Shown piece after piece: positions 17,217 through 24,624 of a DNA stretch of 43,615 nt (its first letter is position 1; each line of letters begins with the position of its first letter). The DNA is taken from contig JAEUMT010000031.1 in the NCBI GenBank assembly GCA_016791365.1, forward strand, positions 1-43,615, in the 5' to 3' direction. The notes below the pieces were generated by a model. The model was not told where the DNA came from, ran no database searches, and saw only the letters and a program-made list of their open reading frames with translations. Source of the DNA: Hyphomonadaceae bacterium. Its GTDB lineage: Bacteria > Pseudomonadota > Alphaproteobacteria > Caulobacterales > Aquidulcibacteraceae. Both the position numbers and the translations under genes were made by a program.

Positions 17217-18131
17217 CTAGTACGGCGCAAAGTTCAGTTTAAGGCCCGGTTCTGGCCAGCGCGTCTTGATGAGCTGGCTCGTCCCGGAAAGCGTGATGTA
17301 GGCGTCGCGCATGTCGGCGCCCCCGAAAGCGATGTTGGTGACGAGCGGATCAGGGAACGCCGTGTGCTTTGAAGCGCCGGCGGGCGTGATCGTCGTGATG
17401 CCGCCATTGAGGATGGTGGCGACACAAACATCGCCATTGGCTTGCACGGCGAGGCTATCGAAGAACACATGCATCGGCTGCACAGCGACGCAGCGCCCAG
17501 CCGGACCACCGAGCGGGCTGCGCGCGACTTCGCCTTCGCCGGTGATGTCGAAGGCCCAGAGTTTTCCGGTCTCGGTTTCAGCGGCATAGACGACCTTCTC
17601 GTCCGGCGAGAGGCCGACGCCGTTCAAGCCAACGTGACCATAAGAAGCTTCCTTGATCAGCGAGCCATCGGGCTTGCAATAGTAGAGGCCGCCGCGATCC
17701 TTCGAGCGTTTGTAGTTCTTGCCGAGGTCGGTGAACCAGATATTGCCGGCCTTATCGAACACGAGATCGTTCGGGCCGGAGAGCTTGCCGCCTTCGACCT
17801 TGTCATAGAGGCGTTCAACTTTGCCGGTGTTGAGATCGACGCGTTCGATGCGGCCGGTCGTGTAGTCAACAGACGCGTTGCCCGGAATGTTGAGAGCGCC
17901 AACCTGGTGATATTCGAAGCCGCCATTGTTGGTGATGTAGCAGGCGCCATCGGGGCCGATCGCGGCGCCGTTGGGGCCGCCGCCGATGTTGGCGATGACT
18001 TCCTGCCTGCCCTTCCAGACGCGCGTCAGCGTTTTGCGCTGAATCTCGACCAGGATGACGCTGCCGTCCGGCATGGCGATGGGGCCTTCGGGAAACTGAA
18101 GGCCAGTGGCGATGACTTCAAAGTCTGACAT
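17217..18131 (-). CDS. SMP-30/gluconolactonase/LRE-family protein
   Basis: A 304-residue six-bladed beta-propeller of the SMP-30 family, whose known members hydrolyse lactones or organophosphates with one divalent metal. The metal-site segments are visible: LQFPEGPIAMPDG (Glu15), the GGPNGAAIGPDG strand turn, LSGPNDLVFDKAGNIWFTD, and GLNGVGLSPDEKVVYAAET. No signal peptide is seen, so it is cytoplasmic. It is followed downstream by a GST gene across a repeat, and a similar repeat separates it from folA. Lactonase activity is inferred from the family. Confidence 0.85.
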   Translation of the reverse strand: MSDFEVIATGLQFPEGPIAMPDGSVILVEIQRKTLTRVWKGRQEVIANIGGGPNGAAIGPDGACYITNNGGFEYHQVGALNIPGNASVDYTTGRIERVDLNTGKVERLYDKVEGGKLSGPNDLVFDKAGNIWFTDLGKNYKRSKDRGGLYYCKPDGSLIKEASYGHVGLNGVGLSPDEKVVYAAETETGKLWAFDITGEGEVARSPLGGPAGRCVAVQPMHVFFDSLAVQANGDVCVATILNGGITTITPAGASKHTAFPDPLVTNIAFGGADMRDAYITLSGTSQLIKTRWPEPGLKLNFAPY

Positions 18132-18170
18132 GAAGCGACGTTAGCGCAGCGCGCGAAGAATGAAACTCCT

Positions 18171-18280
18171 CCCCGCTCCCCTTGCGGGGCGGGGTTGGGG
18201 GTGGGGGTGACGGCGGTGTTCTAGGAGGACGAGCTGCCGCCCGTACCCCCATCCCTGCCCTTCCCCGCAAGGGGGAAGGG
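18171..18280. repeat. Composite GC-rich palindromic element (copy 2)
   Basis: The left part is a CCCCGCTCCCC/GGGGCGGGG stem (imperfect) followed by GGTTGGGGGTGGGGGT. The right part is a perfect 9-bp stem, CCCTTCCCC/GGGGAAGGG, at 18258-18280, preceded by ACCCCCATCCC. It has the same architecture as copy 1 and ends two bases before the folA stop codon. Confidence 0.75.
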
Positions 18281-18281
18281 T

Positions 18282-18791
18282 TCAGACGCGCTCCAAGACT
18301 CGCACCACGAAATCTGCGTCGTCCTTCTCGCTGCGTTCGACATGTTCACGGCTGACTTCACGCCATTGCGAAAGATCGAGATCAAAGCGGGCGTCGCCCT
18401 CCGGCGAGAGATTCACTTCGGTGAGGACGATGCGGTCGGCTTGCGGGAGCACTGCGTTGTAAAGCTGCGCGCCGCCGATCACACACGCCTCCTCCACGCC
18501 CGCCGCTTCAGCCATGGCGCGCGCGGCGGCGATCATGGCGGGAAGATCGGTATAGACCCAGGCGCCGTCGGCTTTGAAATCAGCGTCGCGGGTGAGGACG
18601 AGATTCGGGCGCCCGGGCAGCGGCTTCTTCGGCAGCGAGTCCCAAGTCTTGCGGCCCATGAGCACGGGCTTGCCCATCGTCGCCGCTTTGAACCGTTTCA
18701 TGTCGGAGCTCAAGCGCCACGGCAAATCGCCATCGCGGCCAATGACGCCGTTCTTCGCAACGGCGACGACAAGAGTGAGCTTCGGAATCAC
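18282..18791 (-). CDS. folA: Dihydrofolate reductase
   Basis: Reduces dihydrofolate to tetrahydrofolate with NADPH, which regenerates the cofactor used by ThyA (encoded 2 kb away on the same strand). The roughly 170-residue protein shows VVAVAKNGVIG, DLPWRLSSDMKRFK with the active-site acid Asp30, GRKTWDSLP (NADPH loop), and VIGGAQLYNAVLP. I use the GTG at 18791 because family members start a few residues before LTLVVAVA and AGAAGAG stands just upstream; a GTG at 18815 would add eight residues. The gene begins 30 bp after the spermidine-synthase-like gene on the same strand, so the two are likely one operon. Confidence 0.93.
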   Translation of the reverse strand: MIPKLTLVVAVAKNGVIGRDGDLPWRLSSDMKRFKAATMGKPVLMGRKTWDSLPKKPLPGRPNLVLTRDADFKADGAWVYTDLPAMIAAARAMAEAAGVEEACVIGGAQLYNAVLPQADRIVLTEVNLSPEGDARFDLDLSQWREVSREHVERSEKDDADFVVRVLERV

Positions 18792-18821
18792 AAGCTCTTC
18801 TAGCCTCGACGCCACAGGGCG

Positions 18822-19493
18822 TCATCTGTTCGTGGCAAACCAAATGACGTGCCGCGCGCCTTTGCCGTTGCGCCCCGCGCGCACCATGACTTCCTCGACT
18901 TGAAAGCCCGCATGTTTCAAACGCCGCGCGAAGCGCTCGTCAGGCGCGGCTGACCAGATTGCCAGCACGCCGCCCGGTTTCAGCGCCCGCTTTGCCTCCT
19001 GCAGACCCAGCAGCGAATAGATGTGGTTGTTCTCCTCGCGCACGAGGCCGCCCGGGCCGTTGTCAACGTCGAGCAGGATGGCGTCGAAACTGCGTTCGGC
19101 GGCGCCAATGGCGCGGGATACATCGCGCATGACGAGTTCGACGCGAGGATCGTCAAGGCAGCCGGCCGCCAAGTCCGCCATCGGCCCGCGCGCCCACTCG
19201 ATAATCTCAGGCACGAGTTCAACGACGGTGAAGCACGCTTGGGATCCGAGCCTTGCGAGCGCGGCGCGGAGCGTGAAGCCCATGCCGTAGCCGCCGATGA
19301 GCAAATGCGGCGCATCCGTGCCTTGCAGACGATCGCAGGTTTGAAGCGCGAGCGCCTCCTCCGACCCGCTCAAGCGGCTCGACATCAACTCATTACCGCC
19401 CAGTGCGATGATGAAATCGGCATCGCGCTTGTAGAGACGCAGTTCACCGCCGCCTGGGATTTGGGCTGTGCCAATGAGTTCGCGCGGTTTCAT
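18822..19493 (-). CDS. Spermidine synthase-like protein (methyltransferase fold)
   Basis: A 223-residue protein with a Rossmann methyltransferase fold. The glycine-rich strand LLIGGYGMGFTLRAALA is followed by FTVVELVPEIIEWARG (an acidic residue ending strand 2, as for SAM-type cofactors), LDDPRVELVMRDV, and FDAILLDVDNGPGG. The N-terminal GGGELRLYKRDADFIIALGG part and the context resemble proteins often annotated as spermidine synthase, but the polyamine-binding half is short, so the real reaction is uncertain. The start is the ATG at 19493, which lies inside a perfect palindrome; the frame stays open 27 codons upstream but that extension is Arg-rich. It precedes folA by 30 bp. Confidence 0.75.
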   Translation of the reverse strand: MKPRELIGTAQIPGGGELRLYKRDADFIIALGGNELMSSRLSGSEEALALQTCDRLQGTDAPHLLIGGYGMGFTLRAALARLGSQACFTVVELVPEIIEWARGPMADLAAGCLDDPRVELVMRDVSRAIGAAERSFDAILLDVDNGPGGLVREENNHIYSLLGLQEAKRALKPGGVLAIWSAAPDERFARRLKHAGFQVEEVMVRAGRNGKGARHVIWFATNR

Positions 19494-19507
19494 ACCACTG
19501 TGGTATG
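19491..19507. promoter_or_regulatory. 17-bp palindrome over a start codon
   Basis: The sequence CATACCACTGTGGTATG is a perfect 8-1-8 inverted repeat whose left half contains the start codon of the minus-strand spermidine-synthase-like gene. It could be an operator or an mRNA hairpin that hides the start. No matching second copy was noticed in the window. Confidence 0.45.
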
Positions 19508-19637
19508 ACACCGTCCGACGGCGGCGCGCCAGCGGCTTTGGGCCTGTCACGACGCTTGAGCGGATTTCTGACATGGGTCAGACGTTGACGGCGGTGGCTC
19601 GGCCTCCAGCTTTGCAACAGAGTTTAAGGGGGATGTG

Positions 19638-20051
19638 ATGCGGTTTGTAGTTCTTCTTGGTGCGGCGCTTGTATTTGGAGCGTGCTCGCCTCAGCCAGCG
19701 ACGGAAGCGCCAGCTCCAGCGTCCGCTGTCGAAACAACGACAGAATTGGCGACAGTCACCACACCGGCAAGCGGCGCGCATGTCACGAGCCCACTGCAGG
19801 TGAGCGGCGTCGCGCCTGCGGATTGGTTTTTCGAAAACCAGTTTCCAGTGGGTTTGATCGATGCGAACGGCGCCGAGATCGCGATGGCGCCGGCCCACCC
19901 GCGCGTCAGCTGGACCGATCCCGGACCGAAAGAATACGACGCAGAACTTACGTTCACCGCAACGGGGCCGGCGACATTGGTGCTGGAAGAAGACATGCCT
20001 GGCGAAGGCAACGAGCCGCGGCAAGTGCGCATTCCAGTGGTGCTGCAGTAA
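19638..20051 (+). CDS. Lipoprotein with a Gmad2-like immunoglobulin domain
   Basis: A 137-residue protein with a lipoprotein signal (hydrophobic core VVLLGAALVFGAC, lipobox Cys near residue 16) and an Ala/Pro/Thr-rich linker. An all-beta domain follows: VTTPASGAHVTSPLQVSGVA, then FFENQFPVGLIDANGAEIA, and EGNEPRQVRIPVVL at the end. That pattern matches the Gmad2 immunoglobulin-like family seen in spore-germination and other envelope proteins. I place the start at the ATG at 19638, six bases after AGGGGG; a GTG one codon earlier is also in frame. Its function is unknown, probably binding at the outer or inner membrane surface. Confidence 0.75.
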   Translation: MRFVVLLGAALVFGACSPQPATEAPAPASAVETTTELATVTTPASGAHVTSPLQVSGVAPADWFFENQFPVGLIDANGAEIAMAPAHPRVSWTDPGPKEYDAELTFTATGPATLVLEEDMPGEGNEPRQVRIPVVLQ

Positions 20052-20066
20052 AGCTGGGAGGCGTCC

Positions 20067-20822
20067 ATGATTTTACGGCGCATGCGAGAGCACGTTACCT
20101 CGCACAATTGGTTTGCGGTCGCGATTGATCTTCTGATCGTTGTGCTTGGTGTCTTCCTTGGCACGCAAGTGAGCAATTGGAACGATGCGCGCGCGGATCG
20201 CAGCGTCGTCGCGGGACACCTCTCGGAAATTACCGAAGACCTCCGATCGCACCTGAGATTGCACGATGCGCTCTACGATTCCGCGCTCGGCCGCATCGCA
20301 GCCGTGGATTACATCTACGATCAGGCGTTCCACCGGCGTTTGCCGCAGAGGCTGGTGCTTTCCACGGAGTCCTGGGACGCACCTGCTGCGCCGCCTATTC
20401 CCGCAGATCGGCTCAACCACATTATGGGCTACGTCGATCTCGTGCGCGTCAACCTTGGATCACGGCAAGCGTATGATTCACTGATCAGCTCCGGCCACAT
20501 GGGCATGATCGAGAACAGAGAATTGGCGCGCGATATCCAAGAATATTACTCGCACTACGACGATACGATCGAAGCGAGCCTGGTGTTTCGAGAATTCCGA
20601 AACGCTGGCGTGGTGGACAGTCTCTCGTCCGGCGTGTCGTTATTTGACGAGCGCCCGATCGCGGAAATCATCGCGCTCGCACGCCGTGACGCAAAGTTCG
20701 CCGCTTATCTGCGAAGCCAGCGCGAATGGGCGATCCTCCACGCGAACCTGCTAGCGCGGTTGAAGACGGAGACTGAAGCGCTGCTGAGTGAGATCGAGGC
20801 CGAACAAGCGCGGCTAAACTAG
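20067..20822 (+). CDS. DUF6090-like inner-membrane protein
   Basis: A 251-residue protein with one N-terminal membrane helix (WFAVAIDLLIVVLGVFLGTQVSNW, residues 15-38), followed by a mostly helical soluble part ending in a predicted coiled coil (LLARLKTETEALLSEIEAEQ). The IDLLIVVLGVFLGxQVSNWN segment is a signature I associate with DUF6090-type proteins that occur in several copies in related genomes. It follows the Gmad2 lipoprotein by 15 bp and is convergent with thyA (3 bp apart). Its function is unknown. Confidence 0.7.
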   Translation: MILRRMREHVTSHNWFAVAIDLLIVVLGVFLGTQVSNWNDARADRSVVAGHLSEITEDLRSHLRLHDALYDSALGRIAAVDYIYDQAFHRRLPQRLVLSTESWDAPAAPPIPADRLNHIMGYVDLVRVNLGSRQAYDSLISSGHMGMIENRELARDIQEYYSHYDDTIEASLVFREFRNAGVVDSLSSGVSLFDERPIAEIIALARRDAKFAAYLRSQREWAILHANLLARLKTETEALLSEIEAEQARLN

Positions 20823-20825
20823 CGT

Positions 20826-21668
20826 CTAAACCGCGATCGGCGCCTTGATGCCGGCGTGCGCGGCGTAGCGTTCGAGTTTGAAGTCGCTGTACTCGAACGC
20901 GAAGATGTCCGTGCGCTCGGGGTTGATCAGCATTTGCGGCGGCGCGTACGGCGTGCGCGCGAGCTGGGTGCGCGCTTGGTCGAAATGGTTGTGATAGAGG
21001 TGCGCGTCGCCGAAGGTGTGGACGAACTCGCCGGGCTGAAGGCCCGTCACTTGCGCCATCATTTGCGTGAGCAGCGCGTAGCTCGCGATGTTGAACGGCA
21101 CGCCGAGGAAGACGTCGGCGCTGCGCTGGTAGAGTTGGCAGCTCAGTTTCCCGTCGGCAACGAAGAACTGGAAGAGGCAGTGGCACGGCGGCAGCGCCAT
21201 CTGATCCACTTCGGCGGGATTCCAGGCGCTGACGATATGGCGGCGTGAGTTCGGGTTGGTCCGAATCGCGGCGACGACGTTGGCGATCTGATCGATGACG
21301 CGGCCGTCCTTGGTTTCCCACGAACGCCACTGCTTGCCGTAGACGGGGCCGAGTTCGCCCTCTTCGTTGGCCCATTCATCCCAGATCGTGACGCCCTGCT
21401 CTTGCAGCCAACGCACGTTGCTGTCGCCGCGCAGGAACCAGAGCAGTTCGAGGATGATGCTTTTGAGGTGCACCTTCTTCGTGGTCAGCAGCGGAAAGCC
21501 GGCGCTGAGATCGAAGCGGAGCTGGCGGCCGAAGACGCCGCGCGTGCCGGTGCCGGTGCGATCGCCCCGGTCGACGCCGTTGTGCAGGATGTCGTCCAGC
21601 AGGCCGAGATAGGCGACGTCGGCTTGGGACGGGCTGCCTTCTGGCAAGGGTGCGGGTTGGGCGCTCAT
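20826..21668 (-). CDS. thyA: Thymidylate synthase
   Basis: Methylates dUMP to dTMP with methylene-tetrahydrofolate, producing the dihydrofolate that FolA recycles. The 280-residue protein has [12 protein letters not shown] (phosphate-binding Arg loop), [16 protein letters not shown], the catalytic Cys162 in [33 protein letters not shown], and [14 protein letters not shown]. It is full length. The N-terminus carries about 15 extra Pro-rich residues. In this genome folA is separated from thyA by three other genes, unlike the direct thyA-folA pairs seen elsewhere. Confidence 0.96.
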   Translation of the reverse strand: MSAQPAPLPEGSPSQADVAYLGLLDDILHNGVDRGDRTGTGTRGVFGRQLRFDLSAGFPLLTTKKVHLKSIILELLWFLRGDSNVRWLQEQGVTIWDEWANEEGELGPVYGKQWRSWETKDGRVIDQIANVVAAIRTNPNSRRHIVSAWNPAEVDQMALPPCHCLFQFFVADGKLSCQLYQRSADVFLGVPFNIASYALLTQMMAQVTGLQPGEFVHTFGDAHLYHNHFDQARTQLARTPYAPPQMLINPERTDIFAFEYSDFKLERYAAHAGIKAPIAV

Positions 21669-21727
21669 TTCAGAGCCAATATGGGCTGACTCGGGCCCGC
21701 TTCCTACGCCCGGAGTGCGTCGCGCCG

Positions 21728-21803
21728 CGCTTCGACAGGCTCAGCGTGACGCGAAGTTAAACTCCTGAGCCATATCTCCGGCGTCAGCCTGAGCCTGTCG
21801 AAG
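21728..21803. repeat. Palindromic repeat, copy with stop codon of DUF2459 gene
   Basis: Arms CTTCGACAGGCTCAGCGTGACG (21728-21749) and its near reverse complement at 21782-21803 match at 20 of 22 positions with a 32-base middle. The same arms occur at 26363-26453 and 28385-28461. The right arm overlaps the last codons and the stop of the DUF2459 gene. Confidence 0.8.
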
Positions 21804-22521
21804 GCGTGGTCGCTGGACACGACGTCTGCCCCACCTTCCGCACTTGCCGGATCAGCGGTCCCGCGAGCCAGGCGGCGCGGGCGTTGACATTTACCCCTGC
21901 CGCACGCAGCGCGCGCGCCATCCATTGGTTGCAGACTTGCAGCAAGTGAAACGAGCCGCGCGAGCGCAGGAACGATGAACGGCCGACGACTTTGCCATTG
22001 CTGATGCGAATGGGATTGCCGGCCGCGTCGAGCACAAGGAAGCGATCAACGAAGGCGACGAAGCGTTGCGCGCCTTCATGGCTGACAGCGATTGGGGTGT
22101 CGTCATTGGGGCTGAGATAGGCGCTGGACGGCCCCGCATTGTAGGCGATGTGAAAGACGCTCGCGCTTGGCGGGATCAGTGCGTCGAGGCCGAGCATCAG
22201 GTCCGTGCCGTCGGAATAGTAGAACTTCTCGTCGCCCCAGCCGATGAGGAAGCTCTGTGCGTCGGGATAGAGCCGCCGCAACGGATGATCGTCTGGGAAG
22301 ATCGCAGCGGGCGCGCCGATGTCGCTGTGAAAGCCATTTGAATACAGGTGCAGCTCGATGCAATCGGTCGCCGTTGGCGCAGGCACGTTCGGCGCTGGCA
22401 TTGGCGCGTAGAGGTAGGCGAAAACGATGACGCCAAGCAGCGTAATCGTCGCCGCGAGCGGGCGGCGGCTGAGCTGGCTTAGCTCTCTTCCGCCGTCAGT
22501 AGTCTCACCCGGAACGCCCAT
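21784..22521 (-). CDS. DUF2459 (TIGR02117-type) membrane-anchored protein
   Basis: A protein of about 245 residues with one N-terminal membrane helix (ATITLLGVIVFAYLY) and then a soluble domain with the DUF2459 features HLYSNGFHSDI, FLIGWGDEKFYYS, FHIAYNAGPS and the C-terminal NQWMARALRAAGV. The family is uncharacterised; the conserved NGxHxD and Cys-Asn segments suggest an NlpC/P60-like papain fold, which is my inference. The ATG at 22521 overlaps the end of aqpZ by 43 bases; no good ribosome site is visible and a start inside aqpZ is possible. The last residues, TTPSTGSG, are encoded by a palindromic repeat that also supplies the stop codon. Confidence 0.75.
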   Translation of the reverse strand: MGVPGETTDGGRELSQLSRRPLAATITLLGVIVFAYLYAPMPAPNVPAPTATDCIELHLYSNGFHSDIGAPAAIFPDDHPLRRLYPDAQSFLIGWGDEKFYYSDGTDLMLGLDALIPPSASVFHIAYNAGPSSAYLSPNDDTPIAVSHEGAQRFVAFVDRFLVLDAAGNPIRISNGKVVGRSSFLRSRGSFHLLQVCNQWMARALRAAGVNVNARAAWLAGPLIRQVRKVGQTSCPATTPSTGSG

Positions 22522-23192
22522 CCTGCCAGCCCCGCCCCTATCATCGGCGCCGCGATGAACAACCAAAGCTGCATCAGCGCGTCGCCCAACACCCATACAG
22601 CAGGTCCGAGCGAACGTGCAGGGTTCACGGAGACGCCGGTGACTTGGATGCCGACGATATGGATCACGACCAGCGTCAGCCCGATGGCGATCCCTGCAAA
22701 TTGCGGCGCGGCGCTACGTTGCGTGACGCCAAGGATGACGACAACGAAAATGAACGTTGCGACGACTTCAAAGACGGCGCCGGACAGCAGGCTATAGTCG
22801 CCCGGCGAGCCTTGGTTGGTGACCGCGTCACGCACGCCGTAGCCGTTTTGGCCGAGGCCATTTTCGATGATCGAATAGTCGGGATTGCCCGACGCGATAA
22901 TGAACAGGACACCGGCGCCCACTATCGCGCCCAAGCACTGGGCCGCCAAATAGCCGAGCATTTCGGCGGTGCTCATGCGGCCAGCGGTCCAGACGCCGAA
23001 GCTCACCGCGGGGTTGATATGGCAGCCGCTGACGGGGCCAATGCCATACGCCATGGCGACGATCGAAAGGCCAAACGCCCAGGCAATGCCTTCCTGCCCT
23101 ACGACGCCAAAACCCGCCAGCACGGCGGCGCCGCAACCAAAGAGCACGAGCGTGAACGTGCCAATAAATTCCGCCGCCAGCTTCTTTGTCAT
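22479..23192 (-). CDS. aqpZ: Aquaporin Z-type water channel
   Basis: A 237-residue inner-membrane channel with six hydrophobic helices and two NPA boxes: GCHINPAVSFG (Asn60-Pro61-Ala62) and SVNPARSLGPA. The selectivity-filter pattern (His and Arg near the NPA boxes: NPAR in the second, HIVGIQVTG in helix 5) matches water-selective aquaporins rather than glycerol facilitators. The start is the ATG at 23192, with GGAGGG about nine bases upstream. The 3' end overlaps the following DUF2459 gene. Confidence 0.93.
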   Translation of the reverse strand: MTKKLAAEFIGTFTLVLFGCGAAVLAGFGVVGQEGIAWAFGLSIVAMAYGIGPVSGCHINPAVSFGVWTAGRMSTAEMLGYLAAQCLGAIVGAGVLFIIASGNPDYSIIENGLGQNGYGVRDAVTNQGSPGDYSLLSGAVFEVVATFIFVVVILGVTQRSAAPQFAGIAIGLTLVVIHIVGIQVTGVSVNPARSLGPAVWVLGDALMQLWLFIAAPMIGAGLAGWAFRVRLLTAEES

Positions 23193-23270
23193 TGCGAACC
23201 GCCCTCCGCGCGCGGAGTGGTAAGCGAGTCTTGCGGAACACGCCAACGATTACAGTTTGAAGATGGATCG

Positions 23271-23876
23271 TTACGCTGGCGCGCTGGAGAAACGCCGCCG
23301 CCAGGTGAGCGGCAGAAGAATGCGTTGACCGAACGTGCCGTCCCAATCCGGCTTAAGTCCATGCCGTTGAAGGACGGCCACAACCTCCCGGGCGATGGCG
23401 ACGGCGCGTTCGTCCTCATCAAACGTGACATGCCCGAAGCTTAGATAGACGCCCATCCCCTCCACGCCCCGCTCGGTGTCCTGGCCGTGGTAGAAGATAT
23501 AGCCGCGCGGTTCTTGTCCCGCCTGCTTCATTCGCTCGAACTCTTCCGGCATCGCAGCGACGCCGCACGTCTGACAGCAGAGAAAATCCTGGCGGGCGGC
23601 GATCCCCGTTGCATCGAGTTCAGCAAACGCGGCATCCAGCCGGTCACAATCCGTGCGCTCCTTCCATTGCTTCTCTTCGTCGCGCTGGCTCCTGAGAGCA
23701 CGGTCAAGTTCCGACCTGCCGAAGGCCTCCAGCTTGCTCAGCGCCGGAGAGTCGTAGGCGATATCCCAAACCGATTGCCCAATCTCCGAGGGAGATTGGA
23801 ACGCGGCTTTCACAAGGCGCCACACGCAGGCCCTGACCTCCTCGCGTAGCTCCTTTTCGCTTGGCTGATCACCCAT
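23271..23876 (-). CDS. DUF6891-like cytoplasmic protein
   Basis: A 201-residue soluble protein. The middle holds DFLCCQTCGVAAMPEE (three cysteines, possibly metal binding) followed by GYIFYHGQDTERGVEG and LSFGHVTFDEDERAVAIARE. That order is the one I associate with DUF6891, an uncharacterised family. It is the divergent or upstream neighbour of the tmRNA gene and is transcribed away from it; about 60 bp separate its start from the tmRNA promoter region. Confidence 0.65.
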   Translation of the reverse strand: MGDQPSEKELREEVRACVWRLVKAAFQSPSEIGQSVWDIAYDSPALSKLEAFGRSELDRALRSQRDEEKQWKERTDCDRLDAAFAELDATGIAARQDFLCCQTCGVAAMPEEFERMKQAGQEPRGYIFYHGQDTERGVEGMGVYLSFGHVTFDEDERAVAIAREVVAVLQRHGLKPDWDGTFGQRILLPLTWRRRFSSAPA

Positions 23877-23905
23877 GCGACTTGCTTAGCGCTTGAAGGA
23901 GGCGC

Positions 23906-23934
23906 TTCCAACGACGACGTTCCGTCCCTATATT
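23906..23934 (+). promoter_or_regulatory. Candidate promoter of the tmRNA gene
   Basis: A TATATT hexamer at 23929-23934 matches the sigma-70 -10 box, with a weak TTCCAA -35 at 23906-23911 and a 17-base spacer. This would start transcription about base 23941, exactly where the first tmRNA hairpin begins. Confidence 0.5.
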
Positions 23935-23940
23935 CCGACT

Positions 23941-24021
23941 CGTCCGGGCAACCGGACTATGGCGATAAACGCGCAGAGATAGGCGGATCGGACCCGGGTG
24001 CGATGCCCGGCGGCTCCACCA
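23941..24021 (+). ncRNA. ssrA: tmRNA acceptor piece
   Basis: Begins with a GTCCGG-GCAA-CCGGAC tetraloop hairpin (23942-23957) and ends with the T-arm, the acceptor 3' strand GGCTCCA and an encoded CCA at 24019-24021. RNase P and RNase E-type processing in related bacteria produces such a separate piece; the exact 5' end is inferred. Confidence 0.75.
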
Positions 24022-24100
24022 TCAGGGGTTAGAAGCCAGAAATCAGTAGTCAGAAGGCGCATTTCTGATTTCTGGGTTCGGGTTTCTGACACCTGATGAA
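24022..24100 (+). repeat. tmRNA intervening linker with nested inverted repeats
   Basis: The 79-base segment removed from the precursor contains an 11-bp perfect inverted repeat (CCAGAAATCAG at 24036-24046, CTGATTTCTGG at 24065-24075). An outer ATCAGG/CCTGAT pair (24021-24026, 24092-24097) closes a long hairpin. A competing pair GTCAGAA/TTCTGAC is also present. Confidence 0.7.
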
Positions 24101-24286
24101 GGGGCCGAAATAGGATCGACGGACGTTGAAGGCTGATGCTTTTGCTCGGGTGGTCCCGATACAGGCCAAACAGCATAGTTGCCAATGACAACCACGCTGA
24201 GGAATTCGCCCTCGCTGCGTAAGCAGTGCGGAGTTTTCCGAACCTAAGTCCTACTGAGTAGCATCACTAGGCGGGGCCCCCCGGCG
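24101..24286 (+). ncRNA. ssrA: tmRNA coding piece with degradation tag
   Basis: Starts with the acceptor 5' strand GGGGCC and contains the short mRNA-like frame at 24181-24222: A-N-D-N-H-A-E-E-F-A-L-A-A, stop TAA. Relative to the Caulobacter tag (AANDNFAEEFAVAA) it has His for Phe at one position and Leu for Val near the end. The ALAA tail is the ClpX degron. Downstream lie pseudoknot-forming GC segments; the 3' end is an estimate. Confidence 0.85.
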
Positions 24287-24314
24287 CCCGGCAACAGAAG
24301 CCGGGGATTTTATT
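24287..24314 (+). terminator. Rho-independent-like terminator of ssrA
   Basis: Stem CCCGGC/GCCGGG (24287-24292 with 24300-24305), loop AACAGAA, followed by a T-rich GATTTTATT. An overlapping GGGGA/TCCCC hairpin at 24303-24318 is an alternative. Confidence 0.6.
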
Positions 24315-24624
24315 CCCCAGAAATCCACAAGCGCCTCAAGCCGCACGCATGATTGTCGCGAATTGCGCGCGGAACGCGTGCGACGCGACGAATTTCCTTT
24401 ATAGCGCAAATATTTGGAGAGTTATTCACACACGCGCTCGCGTTGTGAGCGAACACAGGACTCTCGCGGCGTCATTTTTGCAGTGCGGATGCGAACTGTT
24501 GTTCGTCGCAAACGTTTCGCCTGCCGACGTTGGAAACGTTGGTGTTTTCGCGCTCTGTGGATGAACAATTGACTGCCCGAAATGAGCCAGTAAGGGTTTC
24601 GCCGGGAGCGAACGGAGGGGCGGC
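24315..24624. other. Non-coding spacer between ssrA and sspB
   Basis: About 310 bases without a convincing gene; the small open frames here have codon use unlike the neighbours and no ribosome site. It is more AT-rich than the surroundings around 24390-24430. It contains TTATTCACA at 24422-24430, an exact DnaA-box consensus, and a one-mismatch box on the other strand (TGTGGATGA, 24556-24564). The sspB promoter should lie here. The GGAGGGG before sspB is at 24614-24620. Confidence 0.5.

Larger units (their letters stand above)
23941..24314 (+). ncRNA. ssrA: Transfer-messenger RNA, two-piece (circularly permuted) gene
   Basis: tmRNA with SmpB rescues stalled ribosomes and tags the unfinished protein for ClpXP. 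The gene is permuted: the acceptor piece (T-arm and 3' CCA) comes first, then a linker, then the coding piece. The acceptor 3' end is 24004-24021, with the T-arm GGACCCGGGTGCGATGCCCGG and a terminal CCACCA. The coding piece starts GGGGCCGAAATAGGATCGACGG at 24101; its GGGGCC pairs with GGCTCC of the acceptor piece. The tag frame 24181-24222 reads ANDNHAEEFALAA and stop, close to the Caulobacter tag. The 3' boundary is set at the terminator-like hairpin and is approximate. Confidence 0.92.

Noticed and set aside
23941-24021. A tRNA gene
   Set aside because: The T-arm and CCA end belong to the tmRNA acceptor piece; no anticodon arm or D-arm precedes them.
24349-24564. 71-residue open frame between ssrA and sspB
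   Set aside because: Codon use differs from neighbouring genes, there is no ribosome site, and it covers the DnaA-box-like and promoter region.
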